Shown here: positions 7,196 through 13,210 of the stretch, piece after piece
How positions within the stretch are numbered: position 1 is the first letter of the stretch
Layout: the number at the start of each line of letters is the position of its first letter
Assembly (NCBI GenBank): GCA_905215425.1
Contig: CAJMQD010000003.1
Span: 1 to 13,210, forward strand
Length of the DNA: 13,210 nucleotides
DNA from: an uncultured bacterium
GTDB lineage: Bacteria > Bacillota > Clostridia > Oscillospirales > Oscillospiraceae
Direction: 5' to 3'
Notes under the pieces: generated by a model
Database searches by the model: none
What the model was told of the DNA's origin: nothing
Seen by the model: only the letters and a program-made list of their open reading frames with translations
Translations under genes and position numbers: made by a program

Positions 7196-8035
7196 TCAGT
7201 CAACTTCCCACTTTTCAGCCAACTGATCCAGGTAGCCCTCGCTGCGCAGCTGATCCAAGATGCTGTCCAGTTCGTTGAGCAGTTCGGGCTGGTTCTTAGG
7301 AACGGCAATGTTCTCGCCGGTGCCGAAGAAGGAGCACTCGAAGATGATCTTTACGTTGTACATACTCTCGAACACCTTGGCCTGGTTCTTGTCGCCAGCC
7401 ACCAGATCGATACGGCCAGCCTCTAGATCAAGGATCATGTTTTCGGGAGCCTCATAGCGGGAGACCTGATCCTCTTTCATCTTGCCGTCGTTGACCAGAT
7501 TGGTGATGTACTGATCGGGAAGAGTACCACTCTGAACGCCGACCTTATAGTTGACAATGTCCTCCATGTCGGTGATGGCGATATCGGAGTCCTTCTGGGC
7601 CAGGTAGACGTTCATCTGCTGATGATACATCTGGGTGAAGTCGACCTTCTCCTTGCGCTCTTCCTTAGCGCCCATAGAGGCGATGGCCACATTAACCTTA
7701 CCGGTCTGCACAGCGGCCACCAGAGCGTCAAAAGCCATATCCTCGATCTTCACGGTCACGCCCATGCGGGAAGCAATCTCATTGATCAGATCCATGTCGT
7801 AGCCGACATAGTTGCCCTTCTCGTCGATGGACTCCCAGGGAGCGTTGGTGGCGTTGGTGCCGACGACGATTACGCCATCGGCCTTAATTTGCTCCAGCAG
7901 ATTGGAAGGAGTGGTGGTGCTGGAGCTGCTGCCGGAAACGGCGGGTTCGTTCTTCTTGCCACAACTGGTCAGGGCAAACATACCCATCACCATAGAGGCG
8001 GCAAGCAGCAAGGACAACGTCTTTTTCAGTTTCAT
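7196..8035 (-). CDS. Amino-acid-type ABC transporter substrate-binding lipoprotein (family 3 SBP)
   Basis: This extracytoplasmic receptor captures the ligand and delivers it to the permeases. The 279-residue protein opens with a basic N-terminus, a hydrophobic core and the lipobox LTSC, so Cys25 should be lipidated and anchored to the membrane. A Ser/Thr-rich linker (about 33-43) follows. The mature part is a family 3 solute-binding protein: GVIVVGTNATNAPWESIDEKG is the first strand and ligand-loop region, followed by GYDMDLINEIASRMG, VNVAIASMG and YKVGVQSGT at the hinge. AGRIDLVAGD and a C-terminal LRSEGYLDQLAEKWEVD complete the fold. AGGAGG at 8043-8048 fixes the ATG. The amino-acid class is sure from family and partners, but the exact ligand is unknown; the segment between ATNAP and GYDMD is where ligand contacts are expected. 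Confidence 0.96.
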   Translation of the reverse strand: MKLKKTLSLLLAASMVMGMFALTSCGKKNEPAVSGSSSSTTTPSNLLEQIKADGVIVVGTNATNAPWESIDEKGNYVGYDMDLINEIASRMGVTVKIEDMAFDALVAAVQTGKVNVAIASMGAKEERKEKVDFTQMYHQQMNVYLAQKDSDIAITDMEDIVNYKVGVQSGTLPDQYITNLVNDGKMKEDQVSRYEAPENMILDLEAGRIDLVAGDKNQAKVFESMYNVKIIFECSFFGTGENIAVPKNQPELLNELDSILDQLRSEGYLDQLAEKWEVD

Positions 8036-8065
8036 GGTATTTCCTCCTGTTTACTTTTTAATTTT

Positions 8066-8093
8066 ATAGTGAATAGCCAGCGCTATCTACTAT
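8066..8093 (-). promoter_or_regulatory. 28-bp imperfect palindrome upstream of the binding-protein gene
   Basis: ATAGTGAATAGC (8066-8077), a 4-nt centre and GCTATCTACTAT (8082-8093) form an inverted repeat with 10 of 12 positions paired. It lies in the 63-nt gap between the ROK gene stop and the binding-protein start, just outside an AT-rich TATAAAAT stretch read on the minus strand. No clear U-tract follows, so I favour an operator (perhaps for the ROK protein) over a terminator. Function is inferred. Confidence 0.5.
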
Positions 8094-8098
8094 CCTTT

Positions 8099-9334
8099 TC
8101 AGGTACCCGTTCCGATACAGCACAGCCGTCCACTGTGGCTGTCGCTGCTGATAGGACTACTGAAAATGGCACGGAAGCCCGCCTGAGCGGCCCCCACCAG
8201 GCTGGCCCGGCTGCCCAGTACCGTCAGCTCGATTCGCAGCCGCTTCCAGATCAGCTCCGGCAGCAACCGCTCCAGATTCTCTTTCACTGGGGTCAGCACC
8301 GTCTCTCCCATCTCCGACAGCAACCCGCCAATCACGATGACCTTCGGGTCATAGGCGTAGATCATGTTGCAAATGCCCACTGACAGCACGTCGGCAGCCT
8401 CTCGAACAAGATTCAAAGCAAAGGTGTCGTTGGAGTTGGCCGCAGCCACAATGTCCTCTACCGTGACCCGCTCCGCCCGATCGCCAGTAAGCTTGCGCAG
8501 CAGGGAACTCTCCCCCTCATCCCACCGAGCGATGGCACGGCGAATCAACATTTGCCCGCCGCAAGATTGTTCTAAGTTTTCAGAAGGATCTTCTGCTGTT
8601 TGTGTAAAATTGCGAGTATTTCCAATTTCACCCGCCATCCCAAAGCTGCCGCGGAACAATTCCCGGTGAGAAATTACTCCGGCACAAATACCCCAAGAGG
8701 TGGTTACATAAATCATATCATCGACAGCGTCGCTGTAGATGGTTTTCCATTCGCCAAGAGCGGCTAAGCGTGCGTTGATATCCAATCCAACAGGGACAGA
8801 GTATCGGTCGGCCAACAACTGACGTAAAGGGATGTTTTTCCAGCCAAAGGTATCGGAGGATAAGATGGTCCCTGTATTGCTGTCCAGAAATCCACGAACA
8901 CCACAATAAATCAGCATAACTTTGCTTTTGTCTGAAAGAAAAGCAAAACAATTGTCTATAGCTTCATAAAGGCCATCCAGATATGCGTTGCCATGAATAG
9001 GTGCCATATATTGAAAAACCAGTTCGCCACAGAAGTTGAACACTCCGGCATTGGCCTTGGTCCGTCCGAAATCTACTCCGATGACATATCCGGCATTGGG
9101 GTTGGGGCAGATTGTAATAGGCTTGCGTCCGCCACTGGAGTCCCCCAATCCGGTTTCCTGCACAAAACCATCTTCGATTAACTGTTTTACGATGCGGGAG
9201 ACGGCTGACAGACTAAGGCCGGTCTGTTTGGCAAGTTCGGTACGGGAGATATTCTTTTGATCATGAATTACTTTTAAAACATGAATCCGATTAGCATCAC
9301 TAAGCGTTCGGAGGTCTATTCCGCCCTTCGCCAT
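8099..9334 (-). CDS. ROK family transcriptional regulator (NagC/Mlc/XylR type)
   Basis: This 411-residue protein has an N-terminal winged helix-turn-helix (about 10-65; NISRTELAKQTGLSLSAVSRIV is the recognition helix region) fused to a ROK sugar-kinase-like domain, so it should bind DNA and respond to a sugar or sugar derivative. GVDFGRTKANAGVF (D88) resembles the phosphate loop and GLDINARLAALGEW (about 183-196) occupies the place of the kinase DNDAN motif. The ROK zinc site is lost: the usual EIGH reads EIGN (N239), and the Cys cluster is reduced to a single Cys258. It is thus most likely a sensor without kinase activity. The ATG at 9334 is preceded by AAGGGGG (9342-9348). It is the first gene of the minus-strand block and divergent from the M24 gene. 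The last 20 residues are a Ser/Gly/Cys-rich tail beyond the conserved fold. Confidence 0.93.
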   Translation of the reverse strand: MAKGGIDLRTLSDANRIHVLKVIHDQKNISRTELAKQTGLSLSAVSRIVKQLIEDGFVQETGLGDSSGGRKPITICPNPNAGYVIGVDFGRTKANAGVFNFCGELVFQYMAPIHGNAYLDGLYEAIDNCFAFLSDKSKVMLIYCGVRGFLDSNTGTILSSDTFGWKNIPLRQLLADRYSVPVGLDINARLAALGEWKTIYSDAVDDMIYVTTSWGICAGVISHRELFRGSFGMAGEIGNTRNFTQTAEDPSENLEQSCGGQMLIRRAIARWDEGESSLLRKLTGDRAERVTVEDIVAAANSNDTFALNLVREAADVLSVGICNMIYAYDPKVIVIGGLLSEMGETVLTPVKENLERLLPELIWKRLRIELTVLGSRASLVGAAQAGFRAIFSSPISSDSHSGRLCCIGTGT

Positions 9335-9361
9335 GAAACATCCCCCTTAGGACCTGCTTTC

Positions 9362-9377
9362 TACTTAATAGCAAGTA
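9362..9377 (-). promoter_or_regulatory. Short palindrome at the ROK gene start of transcription
   Basis: TACTT (9362-9366) and AAGTA (9373-9377) flank AATAGC. The repeat begins just downstream of the predicted transcription start of the ROK gene and shares AATAGC with the larger palindrome at 8066-8093. It is a candidate autoregulatory operator; the arms are short, so chance occurrence is possible. Confidence 0.35.
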
Positions 9378-9387
9378 AGTTATCCTT

Positions 9388-9416
9388 ATACTACCATCCA
9401 ATGTGCCAGATGTAAA
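9388..9416 (-). promoter_or_regulatory. Probable promoter of the ROK regulator gene (leftward)
   Basis: Read on the minus strand, TTTACA (9416-9411) and TAGTAT (9393-9388) are 17 nt apart, placing the start of transcription near 9381, about 47 nt before the ATG. Confidence 0.6.
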
Positions 9417-9522
9417 GATTAAATGTTGCGATATTTTACACAAATTAGGGCTTTCCTGTTTGTACAGAGCGCTGAATTGCAGTTAAATAAAGGGGAAAAT
9501 GCAAATTTGTCAAAGGGTAGGC

Positions 9523-9551
9523 TTTACAAAGGAAGCTATCCGTGCTATAGT
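9523..9551 (+). promoter_or_regulatory. Promoter of the M24 gene (rightward)
   Basis: TTTACA (9523-9528) and TATAGT (9546-9551) are separated by 17 nt, five of six positions matching consensus in each box. Transcription should start near 9558. A perfect small inverted repeat, AGTAT-GAA-ATACT (9549-9561), overlaps the -10 end and the start point and could be a repressor site. Confidence 0.75.
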
Positions 9552-9649
9552 ATGAAATACTTTCAACCACCTTTCAATAAAGTCTCTGATCTCTTCTGTC
9601 TATAGGATGTTGAAAGGAATGTATGATAAAGGAAATCGAGGTGTGTTTT

Positions 9650-10822
9650 ATGGTAAAAACGATTCCGGACAGCGATTATTTTGACCGAGTAAAGCGTCTT
9701 CAGGCCCGAATGGCGGAGCAGAACCTGGATGCCGTCCTGTGCTATGCCGACACCGGTGTCTATGAGAACGTCTTCTACCTGAGTAAGTATTGGCCCCTGT
9801 TTGAAGTGGGCGGTGTTCTGGTAGGCCGGACTGGCACTCCCCTGGTGCTGATCGGCGGCGAGGCCCCCGAGTTCGGAGCCCAGACCCCCTATGGCATGGC
9901 GGCTGTGCGTGGCTGCACCGCCTTTGGCCACACCAGCGGCACTGTGCGTGATTGGGTAGGTGTGACCTACTATGATCTGAAGCAGTTGTTCAGTGAAGTG
10001 ACCGACGGCAAGGGTGTTACCCGTCTGGGCCTGGCGGACTACAACATCGCGCCCCATCCTCTGTACGAGAAGATCTGTGATGCCATCCAGCCCGGCGGCG
10101 AGGTGGTTGACTGCGGCGATCTGCTGATCGACCTGCGGATGAACAAGTCTGTCTACGAGCAGCAGATGGTGCGCGAGGCCTGCCTGGCGTCCGAGAAGGC
10201 GTTTAACGAGGCACTGGGCAAGATCAACCCCGACATGACCGAGTATGAGCTGGAGGGCGTTTTGGCTGCCGAGCTCTATAAGAACGGCGGCGAGGGCCCG
10301 TCCTTCCCCATCCTGTGCTACTCCGGTTACCGCAGCCGCAGCGGTATCGGCCGCAGCACCCACAACAAGCTGGGCCGTAACACTTTGATCAACATTGATA
10401 TCGGCTGTCACTACGCCGGTTACGCCTCTGCCTATGGCCGTCCCATCATCTTCGGCAAGATGCCCGACTCCATGAAGAAGGAGATCGACTTCATGCTGGA
10501 TCTGCATGAGCGTCTGATTTGCGACTGGGTCAAGCCCGGCATGACCTCTGAGAAGGTCTACGAGATGTACTACAACTGGTTTGTGGACCACGGCTATGGT
10601 CCCCCGCCCGCCAGCGCCTCCCACGGTATCGGCGTGTTCGAGGGCGAACCTCCCACGTTCCGCTTCCACAATCCCACCGAGCTGAAGCCCGGCATGACCA
10701 TCGCCGGCGATCACTTCTTCCGATCCAAGGAGTACGGTTTCCGCTTTGAGGACTGCTACCTCATCACCGAGACCGGTACTGAGTTATTTACCCGCGATAA
10801 CTGGCGTTACATCGAGCTGTAA
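9650..10822 (+). CDS. M24 family (creatinase / aminopeptidase P fold) protein with altered metal site
   Basis: The 390-residue protein has the two-domain layout of prolidases, aminopeptidase P and creatinase: an N-terminal domain (about 1-150) starting YFDRVKRLQARM, and a C-terminal pita-bread domain. Of the five usual metal ligands, D250 (NIDIG), H325 (SHGIG) and E367 (FRFED) are present. The second Asp is replaced by Ala (GYASAYGRP, A261), and the Glu of the GMxxxxEP motif aligns with D354 (GMTIAGDH). It may therefore be a creatinase-like or other non-peptidase hydrolase. There is no signal peptide. I choose ATG 9650 because GAGGTG (9638-9643) is well placed; an in-frame ATG at 9623 with GAAAGGA upstream would add nine residues. 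It has its own promoter, is divergent from the ROK gene, and a terminator-like hairpin follows. Confidence 0.88.
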   Translation: MVKTIPDSDYFDRVKRLQARMAEQNLDAVLCYADTGVYENVFYLSKYWPLFEVGGVLVGRTGTPLVLIGGEAPEFGAQTPYGMAAVRGCTAFGHTSGTVRDWVGVTYYDLKQLFSEVTDGKGVTRLGLADYNIAPHPLYEKICDAIQPGGEVVDCGDLLIDLRMNKSVYEQQMVREACLASEKAFNEALGKINPDMTEYELEGVLAAELYKNGGEGPSFPILCYSGYRSRSGIGRSTHNKLGRNTLINIDIGCHYAGYASAYGRPIIFGKMPDSMKKEIDFMLDLHERLICDWVKPGMTSEKVYEMYYNWFVDHGYGPPPASASHGIGVFEGEPPTFRFHNPTELKPGMTIAGDHFFRSKEYGFRFEDCYLITETGTELFTRDNWRYIEL

Positions 10823-10873
10823 CAGTTGTCCCTCTGTCACTTTTGGCAAAGACAGTTCAATCTTTCCCGAACA

Positions 10874-10909
10874 AAAATGGCCGCTGTGTGCTAGCATAGC
10901 GGCCATTTT
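10874..10909 (+). terminator. Terminator-like hairpin after the M24 gene
   Basis: AAAATGGCCGCT (10874-10885) pairs perfectly with AGCGGCCATTTT (10898-10909) around a 12-nt loop that itself contains the palindrome TGCTAGCA. The A- and T-runs are part of the stem and no long T-run follows, so termination may be partial and allow readthrough into the MFS gene. Confidence 0.75.
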
Positions 10910-10945
10910 CAAAATTGTCTCTGTGGGACAGGAGGTATCTCTCCC

Positions 10946-12160
10946 GTGTCAAATGTTACAAGAGCCTATTCCCTGATGCAGGCCGCTGAATGGGGCGTAG
11001 ATGGCTGCCTATATTGCTACAGCAGCCTTTTTCTGCTCTCCTGCGGGCTGACTAATACTAACATTGGCATCTGCATGGGGGTGGCCTCCATTGGCAGTTT
11101 CTTCGCCCAAATCCTCTTTGGCGAGGCGCTTAACCGCCAAGGACGCAGTGGGCTGCGGCGATTTCTGCTGGCTGCGGCGGGTATTCTGCTGCTGGGCAAT
11201 GTGGTCCTTCTGCTGCCCATTGGACGTCTGCTCGCTGTAACACTTTTCTTAGCTGGCTGTATGCTGTTGACCATGTTTCCTGCCTTCCTGGATGCCGCCT
11301 CCATGTATGAGCTGCAGAGGGGTGTCCCAGTAGACTTTGGTATCGGTCGAGGTACAGGATCTCTGGGATATGCCGCCTGTTCGGCCCTTGTGGGGCGATT
11401 GTTGTTGCGCTTCGGCATCCCTTCGATCTTCTGCACAGGGGCGGCCCTGTCCACCGTTTTGATTGGAGGGATACTATGGTTCTTTGCTGCGGCTGACCAG
11501 CAGATTGGGGATGATTACTTCCTTGAGGTTCCAACTCAGGAGAAAAAAGAATCTCGAAGTAACGGGCTGAACTTTACCTTTCTGACTGCTTATCCAAGAT
11601 ATACAGTCCTTCTGACTGGTTGTGTTCTACTGATGATGGGACACACCTACACATCCAACTTTCTCTACCAAATTATTTCTCACAAGGGCGGCGACGAGGG
11701 CGGGATGGGTCTGGCAGCGGCTATTGCCGCCTGCGCAGAGGTTCCGGTGTTGTTTCTTTTCGGGCGGATCAGCCATAGGCTGCGATGCGACCAATGGCTC
11801 AAGCTGTCCGCCCTGCTGCTTATCCTGAAAATGGCGCTGGGCTATTGGGCAGCAGGCACATCCTCTTTCCTGTTTTCGGAGTTGTTTCAGTCTGGCTATG
11901 CCCTGTACGTGGTCAGCAGCGTATATTATACCGGTGCAGTAATTCCACACGGAGATGTAATCAATGGCCAGGCATATCTTCATGCGGCATCTACCCTTGG
12001 GGTGCTGCTATCCTTACTTACCGGGGGAGCAATCTTAGATTACTTTGGAGTGCAATCGCTACTTTTTATCGGCATAATTGCTCTGGTGATAGGCACGGTT
12101 ATTACCTTTCTGGGGGCGGAGCCGGTTCGAGTATCCAATACAAAAGAACACGGTGTCTGA
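10946..12160 (+). CDS. MFS transporter (LacY / nucleoside:H+ symporter-like)
   Basis: This 404-residue polytopic membrane protein has about 12 hydrophobic segments split in two halves by a hydrophilic central loop near residues 185-210. A GEALNRQGRSGLRR motif after the second segment (about 59-72) is the major facilitator loop 2-3 signature in divergent form, and FGRISHRLRCD is its counterpart in the second half. Conserved-looking MFPAFLDAASMYEL and GIGRGTGSLGYAA resemble the LacY/nucleoside symporter side of the superfamily, so a sugar, polyol or nucleoside substrate is likely but not proven. The start is GTG at 10946, supported by GGAGGT (10931-10936); the nearby ATG at 10953 is out of frame. 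It lies 42 nt before the kinase gene and is probably co-transcribed with it. Confidence 0.9.
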   Translation: MSNVTRAYSLMQAAEWGVDGCLYCYSSLFLLSCGLTNTNIGICMGVASIGSFFAQILFGEALNRQGRSGLRRFLLAAAGILLLGNVVLLLPIGRLLAVTLFLAGCMLLTMFPAFLDAASMYELQRGVPVDFGIGRGTGSLGYAACSALVGRLLLRFGIPSIFCTGAALSTVLIGGILWFFAAADQQIGDDYFLEVPTQEKKESRSNGLNFTFLTAYPRYTVLLTGCVLLMMGHTYTSNFLYQIISHKGGDEGGMGLAAAIAACAEVPVLFLFGRISHRLRCDQWLKLSALLLILKMALGYWAAGTSSFLFSELFQSGYALYVVSSVYYTGAVIPHGDVINGQAYLHAASTLGVLLSLLTGGAILDYFGVQSLLFIGIIALVIGTVITFLGAEPVRVSNTKEHGV

Positions 12161-12202
12161 AGTTTTCTCCGCTCAAACTTATCTCAAGTAGGAGGCTCAA
12201 CT

Positions 12203-13171
12203 ATGTTTTATATTGGAATCGACCTTGGAACCTCGGCAGTGAAGCTGCTGTTGATGGATGAGAACGGGCAGGTTCTCCACACGGTGCAGAAGGAGTACCC
12301 CCTCTCCTTTCCAAAGACTGGCTGGTCAGAGCAAAACCCGGAGGATTGGTGGAGCCAAACAAGAGCAGGAATACGCGATTTAATGGAGGGGTTTGACTCA
12401 ACCCAGGTGGATGGTTTAAGCTTTAGCGGCCAAATGCATGGTTTGGTGTTGCTGGATGAGCGTGATCAAGTGATTCGCCCTGCTATCTTGTGGAATGATG
12501 GTCGCACCGCAGAGGAAACGGAGTGGCTGAACAGCGAGATAGGTGAGGAGCGTCTTGCTAATTTGACAGGAAATATCGCGTTTGCTGGGTTTACGGCCCC
12601 AAAATTGCTCTGGGTGCGCAAGCACGAGCCGGAGAACTTTCGGCGTATTCGTCGAATTATGTTGCCTAAAGACTATCTGGCCTACCGCATGACCGGAGTG
12701 CACAGCACTGACTACTCCGATGCAGCGGGGATGTTGCTTTTGGATACGGCTCACAAGTGCTGGTCGGCGGAGATGCTGTACATCTGTGGCGTGACGAAGG
12801 AGCAGATGCCCCGGCTCTTCGAAAGTTGGCAGGTTATCGGCACTTTAACCGGCCGGGTGGCCCAAGACTTGGACCTGCCCCCGCACGTACGGGTATGCGC
12901 TGGAGCGGGAGACAATGCTGCCGCTGCTGTAGGCACCGATACTTTGTCAGATGGAAGCTGTAATATCTCTGTGGGTACTTCCGGTACAATATTTATTGCC
13001 TGCGACCAGTTCCACCTGCCGAAAAACCATGCATTACACTCATTTGCTCACGCCGGTGGTCGTTACCACCTGATGGGCTGTATGCTCAGCGCAGCCGCCT
13101 GTAATCAGTGGTGGGTCAAGACTGTGCTGAATAGTGATGATTTTGCTGGGGAGCAGAAAAAAATTCAGTAA
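12203..13171 (+). CDS. xylB: Xylulokinase (FGGY family), truncated by an in-frame stop
   Basis: FGGY kinases of this group phosphorylate D-xylulose or related ketoses/polyols with ATP, feeding the pentose phosphate pathway. The frame encodes 322 residues, against about 480-510 for the family. Visible motifs: GIDLGTSAVK (5-14, phosphate loop), SGQMHG (75-80), LWNDGRT (96-102), GAGDN with the catalytic Asp D237, and SVGTSGT (256-262). The N-terminal domain is complete and the C-terminal domain begins, but TAA at 13169-13171 stops it. The frame continues beyond the stop with family-like sequence, so this is either a nonsense-mutated gene or a sequence error rather than a naturally short protein. 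GGAGG at 12191-12195 fixes the ATG. It follows the MFS gene after 42 nt, consistent with an uptake-plus-phosphorylation pair. Assignment as xylulokinase rather than another FGGY ketose kinase is probable. Confidence 0.9.
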   Translation: MFYIGIDLGTSAVKLLLMDENGQVLHTVQKEYPLSFPKTGWSEQNPEDWWSQTRAGIRDLMEGFDSTQVDGLSFSGQMHGLVLLDERDQVIRPAILWNDGRTAEETEWLNSEIGEERLANLTGNIAFAGFTAPKLLWVRKHEPENFRRIRRIMLPKDYLAYRMTGVHSTDYSDAAGMLLLDTAHKCWSAEMLYICGVTKEQMPRLFESWQVIGTLTGRVAQDLDLPPHVRVCAGAGDNAAAAVGTDTLSDGSCNISVGTSGTIFIACDQFHLPKNHALHSFAHAGGRYHLMGCMLSAAACNQWWVKTVLNSDDFAGEQKKIQ

Positions 13172-13210
13172 CTGGGTACTAACCCTGTGTTCTTTGCACC
13201 TTACTTGAGG
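13172..13210 (+). pseudogene. xylB: In-frame continuation of the xylulokinase gene after the TAA
   Basis: Reading straight on in the same frame gives LGTNPVFFAPYLR, which matches the conserved xylulokinase segment around FLPYL that normally leads into GERTPH or GERSPH. The match, with no frame change, shows that the TAA interrupts an otherwise continuous coding frame. The rest of the gene lies beyond the right edge. Confidence 0.72.

Larger units (their letters stand above)
9335..9649. other. Divergent intergenic region between ROK and M24 genes
   Basis: This 315-bp stretch is clearly more AT-rich than the flanking genes. It holds the leftward ROK promoter, the rightward M24 promoter, a palindrome near each start of transcription (9362-9377 and 9549-9561), an 8-bp CAAATTTG palindrome at 9502-9509 just upstream of the M24 -35 box, and a pairing of 9570-9577 with 9610-9617 in the M24 leader. 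I see no RNA gene and no convincing small protein in it. Confidence 0.7.

Noticed and set aside
9423..9605. 60-residue open frame on the plus strand
   Set aside because: It covers the M24 promoter and start of transcription, so its 5' half would not be on that transcript, and no ribosome binding site precedes it.
9563..10714. 383-residue open frame on the minus strand
   Set aside because: It is antisense to the M24 gene and covers its promoter leader; its composition is typical of a reverse-complement artefact.
13155..13171. Frameshift at the seven-A run as cause of the kinase truncation
   Set aside because: The sequence after the stop matches the family in the original frame, so a nonsense codon, not a frameshift, is the simplest reading.
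1..13210. CRISPR arrays, tRNA/rRNA genes, insertion sequences, phage genes
   Set aside because: I saw no regularly spaced direct repeats, no tRNA-like cloverleaf, no transposase or integrase motifs and no phage structural genes in the window.

Overview
The window looks like chromosome of a fairly GC-rich anaerobic Firmicute, most plausibly a gut Clostridia of the Oscillospiraceae/Ruminococcaceae type. The grounds are strong AGGAGG-type ribosome binding sites before almost every gene, a CIRCE (HrcA) operator on htpG, a clostridial-style free-standing prolyl-tRNA editing protein, a UPF0210 protein, and lipoprotein-anchored solute binding. This is an inference from gene content; no marker gene for taxonomy is present.

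Left part (1-3552, all on +): the 3' part of a UPF0210/DUF711 gene; a small gene of the YbaK/ProXp-ala prolyl-tRNA editing family; and htpG (Hsp90), with a -35/-10 promoter directly followed by a perfect CIRCE inverted repeat and closed by a strong intrinsic terminator.

Middle part (3565-9416): a monocistronic nucleoside hydrolase on + with its own promoter converges on a minus-strand block that reads ROK-family regulator > family-3 solute-binding lipoprotein > permease > GlnQ-type ATPase > permease. The block is a complete polar-amino-acid-type ABC importer. Hairpins lie between the binding protein and the first permease, and between the regulator and the binding protein. The convergent junction (4663-4915) holds a bidirectional terminator and further hairpins.

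Right part (9335-13210): a 315-bp divergent promoter region separates the ROK gene from a + strand block made of an M24 (creatinase/aminopeptidase-P fold) protein whose metal-binding site is degenerate, a terminator-like hairpin, an MFS transporter with a GTG start, and an FGGY-type xylulokinase. The kinase frame is cut by an in-frame TAA, while recognisable xylulokinase sequence continues in the same frame to the window end.

Taken together, 3.6-13.2 kb looks like an accessory catabolic locus: one regulator, two importers (ABC and MFS), a glycosidic-bond hydrolase acting on nucleosides, an M24-fold hydrolase and a sugar kinase. One possible reading is uptake and cleavage of a compound carrying both an amine or amino-acid part and a pentose or polyol part, but no individual substrate can be read from the sequence. 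No rRNA, tRNA, CRISPR array, transposase or integrase was seen.
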